A DNA stretch of 64,000 nt. It comes from an uncultured Clostridia bacterium. GTDB lineage: Bacteria; Bacillota; Clostridia; Oscillospirales; Ruminococcaceae. Made by a program: the position numbers and the translations under genes. Shown here in pieces: positions 42,626 to 51,521 of the stretch. The notes beneath the pieces were generated by a model, which saw only the letters and a program-made list of their open reading frames with translations, did no database searches and had not been told where the DNA came from. Positions within the stretch are counted from its first letter, which is position 1; the number at the start of each line of letters is the position of its first letter. The stretch lies in NCBI GenBank assembly GCA_947625195.1, contig CANQNK010000010.1:1-64000 (forward strand). Reading direction: 5' to 3'.

Positions 42626-43171
42626 ATGGCAAAATGGGTTTGTCCGGTTTGCGGATACGTTTACGAAGGCGATACTCCTCCTGAAAAGTGCCCGCAGTGC
42701 GGAGTACCGGGAGAGAAGTTTACAAAAAGCGAGGCAACTGATATTACCTGGGCAGATGAGCACAAGGTAGGCTCGGCAAAGGGACTTGATGAAGAGGTAG
42801 TACAGGGGCTCAAGGATAACTTCAGCGGCGAGTGTTCAGAGGTAGGTATGTATCTTGCTATGGCAAGAGTAGCGTACAGAGAGGGATATCCCGAGGTCGG
42901 CCTTTACTATGAAAAGGCTGCTTGGGAAGAGGCTGAGCACGCAGCTAAGTTTGCAGAGCTTCTCGGAGAGGTTGTTACCGATTCTACCAAGAAGAATCTG
43001 GAGATGAGATATATGGCGGAAAACGGTGCTTGCGAGGGTAAGCTTAAGCTTGCAAAGCGAGCTAAGGAGCTGGGCTACGATGCAGTTCACGACACCGTTC
43101 ACGAAATGGCCAAGGACGAAGCGCGTCACGGCTGCGGCTTTAAGGGACTTTACGACAGATACTTTAAATAA
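42626..43171 (+). CDS. Reverse rubrerythrin
   Basis: A 181-aa non-haem di-iron peroxidase of anaerobes. An N-terminal rubredoxin domain (Cys6, Cys9, Cys22, Cys25) precedes a ferritin-like four-helix domain with ExxH-type ligands ([39 protein letters not shown]). The rubredoxin module is at the N-terminus, the reverse of classical rubrerythrin. It detoxifies H2O2. AAGGAGG precedes ATG 42626. An extended -10 (TGGTATTAT, 42561-42569) is likely its promoter, but the -35 is poor, so an activator or repressor such as PerR is possible. Confidence 0.95.
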   Translation: MAKWVCPVCGYVYEGDTPPEKCPQCGVPGEKFTKSEATDITWADEHKVGSAKGLDEEVVQGLKDNFSGECSEVGMYLAMARVAYREGYPEVGLYYEKAAWEEAEHAAKFAELLGEVVTDSTKKNLEMRYMAENGACEGKLKLAKRAKELGYDAVHDTVHEMAKDEARHGCGFKGLYDRYFK

Positions 43172-43182
43172 GCAGAAGCCTT

Positions 43183-43215
43183 AAAAGGTCAAGGGGTAAT
43201 TCCTTTGGCCTTTTT
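43183..43215 (+). terminator. Terminator after rubrerythrin
   Basis: AAAAGGTCAAGG pairs with CCTTTGGCCTTTTT (one bulge). A second small hairpin AAAAGCC-GTA-GGCTTTT lies at 43231-43247. Confidence 0.75.
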
Positions 43216-43279
43216 AGTTTTAACGGAAATAAAAGCCGTAGGCTTTTCGGATTAAACCGACAAAAAGATTGTATTTTTG

Positions 43280-43308
43280 TTGCATTTGTCTGTTAAATAT
43301 GCTATACT
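43280..43308 (+). promoter_or_regulatory. Promoter of the type IV pilus operon
   Basis: TTGCAT (43280-43285), 17-bp spacer, TATACT (43303-43308), with TGC before the -10. Confidence 0.85.
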
Positions 43309-43360
43309 ATTACTATAATAAGTCAGAATATGCTTACTTGATTTTTGTAAGGAGAACAGT

Positions 43361-44560
43361 ATGCCGCTTTACAAATACACCGCCAAGGATATTACAGGAA
43401 AAGTAAAACGCGGAGCGTTGAACGCAGCAAACCCGGAGGCGCTGAAAAAGGCGCTAAGAGACACGGGGCTTTACCTTTCAGGCTTTACCGAAAAGATAGA
43501 CAAGAATAGAAATAAAAAGCTCAAGTCGGCGGAGATTTCGACCTTTTGCCGTGAGATTTCGAGTATGCTCAGCGCAGGAGTTTCTCTGGTCAGGGCCATG
43601 AACATAATCACCAACAGGGATCTTACGCCAAAGCTTAAATACGCCTTTACCGAGGTGTCCACGTCAATAAAAAGGGGAATAGCTCTGTCAGACGCTATGG
43701 AGCTTTTGGGAAGGACCTTTCCGCCTATGCTTATAAATATGGTAAGGGCGGGAGAAGCTTCAGGACGACTTGATGAAACAATGCTAAAAATGGCGGACTA
43801 CTATGAAAAGGACAACCGACTTATTAAGAGCATAAGGGGCGCGCTTACATATCCGATTATTCTGGGTATTCTTACGGTTCTTGTAGCGGTTGGGCTTATG
43901 ACGTTTGTCGTGCCGATGTTCGCCGATGTTTTTGAAGGAATGGAGCTTCCTGTGCTCACTCAGATAGTAATGGCAATCTCAAATGGCTTAACGGAAAATT
44001 TTTTGCAGATAGCAATAGTTGTTGCCGTGGTGTGCATAGTGATATACTTTGTTTTTCAGATAGAAGCGGTAAAATATGCAAAGGATAAGGTTAAGCTTAA
44101 AGCTCCTGTTATTGGAAAGCTTTTAAAGATAATCTATACAGCAAGGTTTGCGAGAACGCTTGCCTCGCTTTATTCAAGCGGATTGTCTATTATAAACGCT
44201 CTTCAGATATCAAAGGACACTATAGGAAACAGGTATCTTACGGCACAGTTTGAGGATGTTATAAGATCGGTACGTGCGGGAAATCCGTTATCCGGTTCGC
44301 TTATGATGGTTGACGGCTTTGACAAAAAGCTTTCTGAAACGATAGCGGTAGGAGAGGAAACCGGACAGCTTGACACACTTTTGGTATCAATTGCAGACTC
44401 ATACGATTACGATTCAAATATGGCTATAAAAAAGCTTATGACAATGATAGAGCCTGTTATGATAGTTATTCTTGCATTCTTTGTCGTAGTAATAATGTTG
44501 TCGGTACTTATGCCTATATTCTCTATGTATAGTCAGGTTGAGCAGGCAGGAAAGTACTAG
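43361..44560 (+). CDS. pilC: Type IV pilus inner-membrane platform protein (PilC/GspF family)
   Basis: A 399-aa protein with two T2SSF domains (about 65-190 and 270-390: EISSMLSAGVSLVRAMNII; FARTLASLYSSGLSIINALQI) and three membrane helices. N-terminal YKYTAKDITGKVKRGALNA is typical. It couples the PilB/PilT ATPases to pilin polymerisation. It is the first gene of a nine-gene operon. Confidence 0.93.
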   Translation: MPLYKYTAKDITGKVKRGALNAANPEALKKALRDTGLYLSGFTEKIDKNRNKKLKSAEISTFCREISSMLSAGVSLVRAMNIITNRDLTPKLKYAFTEVSTSIKRGIALSDAMELLGRTFPPMLINMVRAGEASGRLDETMLKMADYYEKDNRLIKSIRGALTYPIILGILTVLVAVGLMTFVVPMFADVFEGMELPVLTQIVMAISNGLTENFLQIAIVVAVVCIVIYFVFQIEAVKYAKDKVKLKAPVIGKLLKIIYTARFARTLASLYSSGLSIINALQISKDTIGNRYLTAQFEDVIRSVRAGNPLSGSLMMVDGFDKKLSETIAVGEETGQLDTLLVSIADSYDYDSNMAIKKLMTMIEPVMIVILAFFVVVIMLSVLMPIFSMYSQVEQAGKY

Positions 44561-44620
44561 CGCATCAAAATATAAAATGACGAGAGTCACGGCTGAAATA
44601 AACTTAATAGAGGTATATGT

Positions 44621-45502
44621 ATGGCTGTTTCACTTTATATTTCCAACAATTATATAAACGCTGTTCAGGGCAGTTCTGCAAAAGGCTCTGTCATCGTGAA
44701 AAGCTCTGTAAAAGTTCCTGTTCAGGAGGGGCTTTTGATAAACGGAATGATAATGAACGAGGATCTGCTTTCAGACGCGGTAAAAAACGTATGGGCGGAT
44801 AATACAGAGCTTTCAAAAAACATTAGTCTGATCGTTGACTCAACTTCGGTTTTGTCAAAGCGCCTGAGAGTTCCTGTTGCGAACGATAAAAAGCTTCTTG
44901 AAATCATAAAGGACGAATACGCAGAGGTTGAAAATTACGACAGGCTCCTGTACGATTACCGCGTTTTGAATCCTAAGGCTAAGGGCGGCGGAATGGATAT
45001 CCTTTCCTGTGCGGTAGAGAGGGAGTTTATAGAGGGCTATATAAGTCTGTTTGATAAAGCGGGGCTTAAGCTGGAGTCAGTTAACACGGCGCTGTCCTCA
45101 ATCATTGATGCGGCGGCGTTTTCAAAGGCGCTTTCACGCAAAACTTATGTTATCGCGAATTTAGACGGAAACAATCTTTCAAACACGCTTTTTGTAAACG
45201 GAGATTACAATTACTCCTCCCGCTCGCGTCTTTTGGAGGAGGTAGGCTGTGAGGACTCGGTAAGCGAGATGTATAGGATACTGTCCTCGCTCATACAGTT
45301 TAACAAGTCGCAAAAGACGGGCTTTGACATAACCGACATATTTTTTACGGGTGACATTCCTGAAACCGCATCGGCACTTTGTATGGAGCTATCGGCGGCT
45401 CTGGGAGTTAGCGTTTTGGAGATGCCGGTGCCCGAGTCTGTAAAGATGCCTGATAAGAATATGTACAGCAAGCTTTTTACCGTTTTGGGAAATTTAAATT
45501 AG
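44621..45502 (+). CDS. pilM: PilM-like pilus assembly protein
   Basis: A 293-aa actin-like-fold protein: MAVSLYISNNYINAVQG, SLIVDSTSVLSKRLRVPV, LDYRVLNP-like segments and AGLKLESVNTALSSI follow the PilM/ComA pattern. It is weakly conserved, and shorter than PilM of Gram-negatives (about 350 aa). It is the cytoplasmic part of the PilMNO alignment complex; the assignment is supported by the adjacent PilN- and PilO-like genes. ATP-site residues are not clearly conserved. Confidence 0.75.
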   Translation: MAVSLYISNNYINAVQGSSAKGSVIVKSSVKVPVQEGLLINGMIMNEDLLSDAVKNVWADNTELSKNISLIVDSTSVLSKRLRVPVANDKKLLEIIKDEYAEVENYDRLLYDYRVLNPKAKGGGMDILSCAVEREFIEGYISLFDKAGLKLESVNTALSSIIDAAAFSKALSRKTYVIANLDGNNLSNTLFVNGDYNYSSRSRLLEEVGCEDSVSEMYRILSSLIQFNKSQKTGFDITDIFFTGDIPETASALCMELSAALGVSVLEMPVPESVKMPDKNMYSKLFTVLGNLN

Positions 45503-45522
45503 TCAGAAAGGGAATATAAGCT

Positions 45523-46134
45523 ATGTCATTGTTAGGAACAAAAAAGTCCGGAATAGATCTGCTTGCAAGGTATTCTTTTGATCCTGTTAAGCACGAAAAG
45601 AAAATGAAAACGCTTGCTTACGTTGTTCCGGGTGCGTCGCTTATTCTGATATTGGCGGCTTTTGTGCTTATAAATCTTTTCAAGGGTATGTCTCTTGATA
45701 ATGATATTTCGCATTACGAAAAAAAGATAGCAAGCCTTGAGGCCTCCGTAAACGACGTTATAAAGCTTCAGCAGAGCAATCAGAAACTTACGGCAGACTT
45801 GGAGATACTTAAAAGATCCGAGGAAAAGGCTTCGTCTCAGTCCACACAGTACGATTATTTAAGTTCAAAGCTGCTTTCCGATGTCAATGGCGCGTGCGGC
45901 GGCAAAGCAGAGTTAAAGCTTATGGACTATTCAAACGACGGAATATCCTTTACATTCCAGACCACCGCACAGAATTACGGTGATATTTCAGGAATTGTAC
46001 AGAGCATTGAAAAGCTTTCATACTTTAAAACGGTTGTATATACTGGATATTCAAAGGTTGGCGAAGAGGGTTATTCGTTCAGCGTGGTATGTACCTTTGA
46101 TTCACCCGAACAGGAAAGCGAGGCGGCTCAGTAA
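45523..46134 (+). CDS. pilN: PilN-like pilus assembly protein
   Basis: A 203-aa bitopic membrane protein: short cytoplasmic start (GIDLLARYSFDPVKHEKK, comparable with the PilN N-terminus that contacts PilM), one helix (about 33-52), a coiled coil and a small ferredoxin-like extracellular domain. It shares one base with the next start. The assignment rests mainly on architecture and order. Confidence 0.75.
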   Translation: MSLLGTKKSGIDLLARYSFDPVKHEKKMKTLAYVVPGASLILILAAFVLINLFKGMSLDNDISHYEKKIASLEASVNDVIKLQQSNQKLTADLEILKRSEEKASSQSTQYDYLSSKLLSDVNGACGGKAELKLMDYSNDGISFTFQTTAQNYGDISGIVQSIEKLSYFKTVVYTGYSKVGEEGYSFSVVCTFDSPEQESEAAQ

Positions 46135-46823
46135 TGCTAAAAGGAGTAACTCAAAGGCAGATAATCGTTTTATACGTTATGCTTGCAGTTTTGGCGATGG
46201 TAGTAGGCGTCAAGTATCTGATACTTCCTATGATGGAGAGCAATGACGAAAAGCAGACTCAGCTTTTAGCAAAGATGTCTGACTACGATATGCTAGTGCT
46301 TGAAAGTCAGCAGGCGAAGGCCTTCAAGGATCAAAACGAACAGCTTTTATCCGATATTTCTGAGGTTTCAAAGAGCTTTCAGAGCGATATAAAGCCAAGC
46401 AACATTGATTCCGTTATAAGCTCAATAATAAGACAAAGCGGACTTGAGGCCATTTCTCTGAATGTTGGAGAGGCTGAAAGCGTAACAGATACCTCCCTGT
46501 CACAGGTACAGGCAGATGCACAAACCCAGACCCAAAGCGGCGGTACCGAAAAGGATAATGCTGCTTCAGAAGGTGCAGATGCAGTTAAAAGTGTTACAAC
46601 TGAGTTAACAACTTCCGGAAGCTACGATCAGCTTACAAAGCTTCTTAAGCTGATCGAACGGCAAAAGGCTATGTATATAAAGGACCTCACCTTTACTATG
46701 CAGGTAGACAGCGACGACGATGAGGATATCATAATGAATTTTTCGGTAGTTTCTTTTGTATATGCGCCCGAGTATGAAAACGCACAAGAAACTTCAGAGC
46801 CTGTTTCGCAACAGGCGTCATAA
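46134..46823 (+). CDS. pilO: PilO-like pilus assembly protein
   Basis: A 229-aa bitopic protein with one N-terminal helix (about 7-27), a coiled coil and an extracellular alpha/beta domain (IKPSNIDSVISSIIRQSGLEAIS; YDQLTKLLKLIERQKAMYIKDL), the typical PilO layout. A Gln/Ser/Thr-rich loop sits in the middle. Its ATG overlaps the PilN stop by one base. Confidence 0.78.
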   Translation: MLKGVTQRQIIVLYVMLAVLAMVVGVKYLILPMMESNDEKQTQLLAKMSDYDMLVLESQQAKAFKDQNEQLLSDISEVSKSFQSDIKPSNIDSVISSIIRQSGLEAISLNVGEAESVTDTSLSQVQADAQTQTQSGGTEKDNAASEGADAVKSVTTELTTSGSYDQLTKLLKLIERQKAMYIKDLTFTMQVDSDDDEDIIMNFSVVSFVYAPEYENAQETSEPVSQQAS

Positions 46824-46856
46824 ACTAAATTATTTGCTTTATAGGGCGGTGAACAA

Positions 46857-47333
46857 ATGATGAAAGGGTGCAACAAAAAGGGCGCGGCTTTAATGTGGGT
46901 GGTTTTTGCTTCGTCAATTCTTGCGGTTCTGGCTGCGGGACTTATTGCCCTTTCTTCCTATTATTACAACAATGTTCAAAGCGATACGCTTGATATGACT
47001 CAAAGCTATTACAACGCTAAAAGTGCAATAGAAACGGTGTATTCTTTAATAAGCGAAAAACAGACTGAAAGTGAGCAGATTTCGGTTTATAATAAGATAA
47101 AGGAGCTTTCCGAAGGCTCAAACGGCAAAAGTATCAAGCTTTCGCTTTCTTCGGATACAGACGGCGAATATGCTACTGTTACTGTCACAAAGACCAGTGA
47201 TATAACTTTAACGCTTACCGGGGAGAGCGAATCCTCAGCCCGGGGCTGTACGCTGATAGCAAGGGTCCAGAGAAATGTTTTGAGCGATGAGGAGAATTAT
47301 CCCACATGGGGAAATATTGTCTATATCGACTAG
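46857..47333 (+). CDS. PilX/GspK-like pilus-associated protein
   Basis: A 158-aa protein. The N-terminus CNKKGAALMWVVFASSILAVLAAG resembles PilX/GspK proteins (G followed by AALM instead of FTLVE), so it could be cut by a prepilin peptidase after Gly but lacks the Glu5 needed for normal pilin docking. The following YYYNNVQ and Ser/Thr-rich region fit a minor pilin at the tip. The size is small for GspK. Confidence 0.65.
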   Translation: MMKGCNKKGAALMWVVFASSILAVLAAGLIALSSYYYNNVQSDTLDMTQSYYNAKSAIETVYSLISEKQTESEQISVYNKIKELSEGSNGKSIKLSLSSDTDGEYATVTVTKTSDITLTLTGESESSARGCTLIARVQRNVLSDEENYPTWGNIVYID

Positions 47334-47357
47334 CATAATGAGAGAGGGGTGTTTTCG

Positions 47358-47702
47358 TTGACAGGAAAAAACCGTAAAGGTATGACACTTGTTGAGGTAG
47401 TGGTGTCTATGTCGATTCTGGCGCTGACGGTTGCGGTCACATTTGCGGCAATTTCAATGTCAATGAAGCTGATAAACCGCGCGGGCGATGTAAAGTATGA
47501 GTACGCAGAAGTCGTTTCAAATATGCAGAAGCAGATTAACAGCGGAGGCGAGAGTGCTGCTAAGACCACTGTTTCGGTTTCTGAGGTAGAAGGCGAAACA
47601 AAGACCCAACTAGCAGATGTTTCACTCAAACGTATTGAGGTATCTCCCGATTCCGGGGACGAAAGCATAATCGGAAGCTTTTATTATTATACGGTAGAGT
47701 GA
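47358..47702 (+). CDS. Prepilin-type protein (114 aa)
   Basis: A small minor pilin with a class III signal: basic TGKNRKG then MTLVEVVVSMSILALTVAV, cleavage after Gly and Glu5 present. TTG 47358 is 8 nt after GAGAGGGG; GTG 47349 overlaps that site. The mature part is short and Ser/Thr/Glu-rich. Confidence 0.85.
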   Translation: MTGKNRKGMTLVEVVVSMSILALTVAVTFAAISMSMKLINRAGDVKYEYAEVVSNMQKQINSGGESAAKTTVSVSEVEGETKTQLADVSLKRIEVSPDSGDESIIGSFYYYTVE

Positions 47703-47733
47703 AAAGACTTTTTACGGCGGAGGTGAACCTACT

Positions 47734-48336
47734 GTGAGAAAACTTAATAAAAAGGGTTTTACATTGGTAGAGGTAACCGTTACCCTTGCAGTGTTTGCAA
47801 TTCTGGTTGCACTTGCAAGCTCAATAGTAGTTTCCGGTGGAAATATCTACGCTAAAAACGCAAACACAGTAAAAGCGGCTCAGGTTTGTGACGGGGTATA
47901 CGATGTATTAAACAACCGTCTTTCTTTTGCAACGTCAATAGACTTTACAAAATCAAGCGCTTTAAAATCTCCGGACAGCTACAGCGAGTGTATTAAAATA
48001 GCAAAAAAATCGGAAGAACCCCCGGTGTCGATCAACCGTGAGGGTCGAAAAAGTGATGACGGAACCTATGAATTTGACGAGGTGTGCGACACCGGAGCTT
48101 TTGACATAACTGTTTCGTGTAAAAAGGAAGAAATAGCGTATGCCAATAACAGCAAAAACCCAATGACAGTTTTGCCGTTTGAAGTCGAGGTATTCTCAAG
48201 CGAGGGTGAACCGGTGTATTCAAGGAAATGCTTGATCGAGCTTTTAAATATAAAAAGTGATGACCATATTAAAATGGATAATAACTTGTATACAAACAAA
48301 AACGATTTGTATATAAATTATACGCTTGCGCAGTAA
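47734..48336 (+). CDS. Prepilin-type protein (200 aa)
   Basis: A minor or major pilin candidate: MRKLNKKG / FTLVEVTVTLAVFAILVALA with Glu5, then a soluble domain of about 165 residues. GTG start behind GGCGGAGGTG. It has two cysteine-containing segments (AQVCDGVYDV, SECIKIAK) and a further VCDTGAFDITVSCKK. It is the largest pilin of the operon and so perhaps the structural one, but no abundantly expressed separate pilin gene is seen. Confidence 0.85.
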   Translation: MRKLNKKGFTLVEVTVTLAVFAILVALASSIVVSGGNIYAKNANTVKAAQVCDGVYDVLNNRLSFATSIDFTKSSALKSPDSYSECIKIAKKSEEPPVSINREGRKSDDGTYEFDEVCDTGAFDITVSCKKEEIAYANNSKNPMTVLPFEVEVFSSEGEPVYSRKCLIELLNIKSDDHIKMDNNLYTNKNDLYINYTLAQ

Positions 48337-48368
48337 ACGCTCATTTCAAAAAGGGAAGTGAATGAATC

Positions 48369-50045
48369 TTGAAAAACGTACCAATAGGTGAGGTGCTTAA
48401 GGAGTACGGATATATCACTGAGGATAATATAAAGGAAGCTCTGGAATATCAGAAGACCGAGGCCGGAAAGGGAAAGCGTTTAGGAGACCTGTTAAAGGAG
48501 CTGGGCTTTGTATCTGAGAGACAGGTTCTGGAGGCTTTGGGAAAAAAGCTTGATATTGAGCTTGTCAATATATCTAATCTGCACGTTGATACCGACGTTA
48601 CAGCTAAGATTCCAAAACAGCTTGCGATAAAGTACAATGCGCTTGCCACTGATATAAACGACGGCAGAATGACTGTTGTCATGAGCGATCCGCTTAACTT
48701 TTATGCGCAGGAAGATTTAAAGCAAATCGCGGGAATGCCGCTTAAAATAGTTCTGGCAGAGCGCGCGGAAATCGACAGCGCAATAGAACACAATTATTCG
48801 GAGGTCGGAGCAAAGATCGCGGCAAAGAAGGCCAACATTTCGGCTGCGGATATTGAGATTCCAAATCTTGACGCTACGGACGAAGACGACGATGTTCCCG
48901 TAATAAACCTTATCAACAGTCTTCTGGCGAGAGGATATACAACGAACGTATCTGATATTCACATTGAGCCGTTTGAGGATTTTACACAGGTGAGAATGAG
49001 AGTAGACGGTATGATAATTGATTATGTCACGCTCTCGAAATCTCTTCACGCGTCTGTTATTGCAAGGATCAAGATTATGTCTAACCTTGACATTGCCGAA
49101 AGGAGAGTTCCTCAGGACGGAAACTTCCGTGCGGTCATTGAGGGCTACGACATTTCAGTCAGAGTATCGGTAATTCCGACCGTGCACGGGGAGAAGGCGG
49201 TTCTTCGTTTTCTGTCGTCGAACACAGTAATTGACAAGGCGGGTCATTTCGGAATGGAGCCGGACGCCTATGAAAAGATAATGAAGATGCTTGCCGCGCC
49301 TAACGGGATCATTTATATAACCGGCCCTACGGGAAGCGGAAAAACCACTACGCTTTATATGATCCTTGACAGAATAGCTCAGAAGCAGGTAAACATTTCT
49401 ACCATTGAAGATCCGGTGGAAAAAGCTCTGCCGAGGATAAACCAGATGTCTGTAAACACCGCGGCCGGGCTTACCTTTGAAACAGGGCTGAGAGCGCTTT
49501 TGCGTCAGGACCCCGACGTTATAATGCTTGGAGAAACGCGCGATTCCGAAACGGCTTCAATATCGGTTCGTGCCGCAATAACCGGACACCTTGTTCTGTC
49601 AACGCTTCACACAAACGATGCCGTTTCATCTATAGTCCGGCTTGAGGATATGGGACTTGCACCATACCTTGTGGCAAACTCGCTTGTGGGGATAGTTGCG
49701 CAGAGGCTTGTAAGAAAAGTATGCACGAACTGCTCTTATGAGTGTGAACCAACCGCCGAGGAAAAGGCAATTATCGGCGACGACATTCCCAAGATACGAA
49801 AGGGCAGGGGCTGTAACCTTTGCAATAACACCGGTTATAAGGGAAGGGTTTCCATTCACGAAATGGTGCTTATTGACAAGGAGCTTAAGAGAATGATCGC
49901 AAACTCAGCCGAGACGGAGGATATGCTTGAGTACTGCAAAAGGGTGCAGGGTATGAAGATGCTCGGCGAAAGCGCGATAGACCTGGTGAGAAAGGGAATA
50001 ACAACTCCCGAAGAGGTTTTAAAGGTAACATATTATTCTGATTAA
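48369..50045 (+). CDS. pilB: Pilus extension ATPase (PilB/GspE family)
   Basis: A 558-aa hexameric ATPase. An N-terminal MshEN/T2SSE_N domain (about 1-150) precedes an N2 domain. Walker A GPTGSGKTTT is near residue 316, the Asp box IEDPVE follows, then Walker B DVIMLGETRD and the His box HLVLSTLHTND. A zinc-binding four-Cys element (CTNCSYEC, GCNLCNNTGYKGR) is intact. TTG 48369 follows GGGAAGTG. Confidence 0.95.
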   Translation: MKNVPIGEVLKEYGYITEDNIKEALEYQKTEAGKGKRLGDLLKELGFVSERQVLEALGKKLDIELVNISNLHVDTDVTAKIPKQLAIKYNALATDINDGRMTVVMSDPLNFYAQEDLKQIAGMPLKIVLAERAEIDSAIEHNYSEVGAKIAAKKANISAADIEIPNLDATDEDDDVPVINLINSLLARGYTTNVSDIHIEPFEDFTQVRMRVDGMIIDYVTLSKSLHASVIARIKIMSNLDIAERRVPQDGNFRAVIEGYDISVRVSVIPTVHGEKAVLRFLSSNTVIDKAGHFGMEPDAYEKIMKMLAAPNGIIYITGPTGSGKTTTLYMILDRIAQKQVNISTIEDPVEKALPRINQMSVNTAAGLTFETGLRALLRQDPDVIMLGETRDSETASISVRAAITGHLVLSTLHTNDAVSSIVRLEDMGLAPYLVANSLVGIVAQRLVRKVCTNCSYECEPTAEEKAIIGDDIPKIRKGRGCNLCNNTGYKGRVSIHEMVLIDKELKRMIANSAETEDMLEYCKRVQGMKMLGESAIDLVRKGITTPEEVLKVTYYSD

Positions 50046-50063
50046 CGAAAGCGAGAGAAGCTT

Positions 50064-51113
50064 ATGAACATAAACGAGCTTGTTATGGAGGCAAGAGCAA
50101 AGGGAGCAAGCGATATTCATCTCTCGGCATCCATTCCGACAACATGGAGAATTCACGGAACTCTTTACGACTGCGGACACACTATAACAAGTAAGGATGC
50201 AAGAGAAATGATTATGTCGCTGTTGAGCGATGAGCAGCTTAATGAGTTGGAGGCGGGAAACGACCTTGATTTTGCATTTGAAACACCCGATTTTTGCCGC
50301 CAGAGGGTAAATGTTTTCCGTTTTATGGGAAAGCTTGCAGCTACAATAAGACTGCTAAACGACAGGATACCGACGCTGGCTTCTTTAAACCTGCCGGGCG
50401 TTTTAACTAAGCTTGCAGACGAGCCGAGGGGCCTTATACTTGTTACCGGCCCTACCGGAAGCGGAAAATCCACCACTCTAGCGGCGATGATAGACCACAT
50501 AAATCACTCCCGTCCCGAGCACATCCTGACAATTGAGGACCCAATAGAGTATATGTATACTCTAGATAAGGCGACGATTCATCAAAGAGAGGTCGGAAGG
50601 GATGTCAAAAGCTTTTCGGCAGCGTTAAGATCGGCGCTGCGTGAGGATCCCGACATAATACTGGTTGGAGAGATGCGTGACTACGAGACCATCTCCGCCG
50701 CTGTTACCGCAGCCGAGACGGGACACCTTGTTATGAGTACGCTTCATACGATCGGCGCGGCTCAGACTATCGACAGGATAATAGACTCCTGTCCGCCGGA
50801 AAAGCAGAATCAGATAAGAACTCAGCTGGGAAGCGTTTTAAAGGGCGTAATAACCCAGTCGCTTATTCCGACTGCCGACGGAAGGGGAAGGATCGCCGCG
50901 ACAGAGATACTTATTGGAACAGATGCCGCTTGCAACCTTATCCGTGAGAACAAGTGTCATCAGCTTCAGACTGTTATGCAGTCGGGTGCTAATTTCGGTA
51001 TGCACACATTAAACGCCGACCTTGCCCATCTTGTTGCAGAGGGTAAAATTTCCAGGGAAAACGCGTTTGCGGTTTCACCTGATAAGAGTGATCTTTCTGA
51101 GTTTATAAGATGA
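50064..51113 (+). CDS. pilT: Pilus retraction ATPase (PilT family)
   Basis: A 349-aa ATPase. Walker A GPTGSGKSTT, IEDPIEYMY, Walker B DIILVGEMRD and HLVMSTLHT are present, together with ACNLIRENK, the counterpart of the AIRNLIRE retraction motif. Its presence implies a retractable pilus (twitching, adhesion or DNA uptake). It is the last gene of the operon, and a terminator lies 98 bp downstream. Confidence 0.95.
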   Translation: MNINELVMEARAKGASDIHLSASIPTTWRIHGTLYDCGHTITSKDAREMIMSLLSDEQLNELEAGNDLDFAFETPDFCRQRVNVFRFMGKLAATIRLLNDRIPTLASLNLPGVLTKLADEPRGLILVTGPTGSGKSTTLAAMIDHINHSRPEHILTIEDPIEYMYTLDKATIHQREVGRDVKSFSAALRSALREDPDIILVGEMRDYETISAAVTAAETGHLVMSTLHTIGAAQTIDRIIDSCPPEKQNQIRTQLGSVLKGVITQSLIPTADGRGRIAATEILIGTDAACNLIRENKCHQLQTVMQSGANFGMHTLNADLAHLVAEGKISRENAFAVSPDKSDLSEFIR

Positions 51114-51210
51114 TTTAACTATTTATGAGGAAAGCACTTAAACGCACATTACAAACATAATAAACAAAATCTAGTAATGGATTATTTGCAAACTTAATAC
51201 TATTGGAACA

Positions 51211-51252
51211 AAAAACAGGTTTATCAGTTAGCGCTGATAAACCTGTTTTTTT
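51211..51252 (+). terminator. Terminator of the type IV pilus operon
   Basis: AAAACAGGTTTATCAG / CTGATAAACCTGTTTT with a 6-nt loop and a long T run. The rest of the 400-bp gap (51114-51521) holds only the promoter at 51415. Confidence 0.92.
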
Positions 51253-51414
51253 GTTTTTAAAAGGAGAAAATGTTAAGATAGCCAGTTTGCACAAGGTGCT
51301 TTTGTTTTTTGAAATCGGTTTTTTCAGCTGCTGAGCATTTTAGTATATCATATAGTGCATAATGTTATACATTGTTGATACTTGTATAGATTTTTTAGAT
51401 TAAAAAAAATTATG

Positions 51415-51443
51415 TTGCAATTTAAAACATAAAGTGATATACT
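51415..51443 (+). promoter_or_regulatory. Promoter of the rightward kinase/phosphatase gene set
   Basis: TTGCAA (51415-51420), 17-bp spacer, TATACT (51438-51443), with TGA before the -10. The leader is about 70 nt. Confidence 0.8.
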
Positions 51444-51521
51444 GTAAAATAGATGATATATATTTAGAATATTTATACATTTATTTGAAAATAACAATTG
51501 ATTAAATATTATGGTAGGGAG

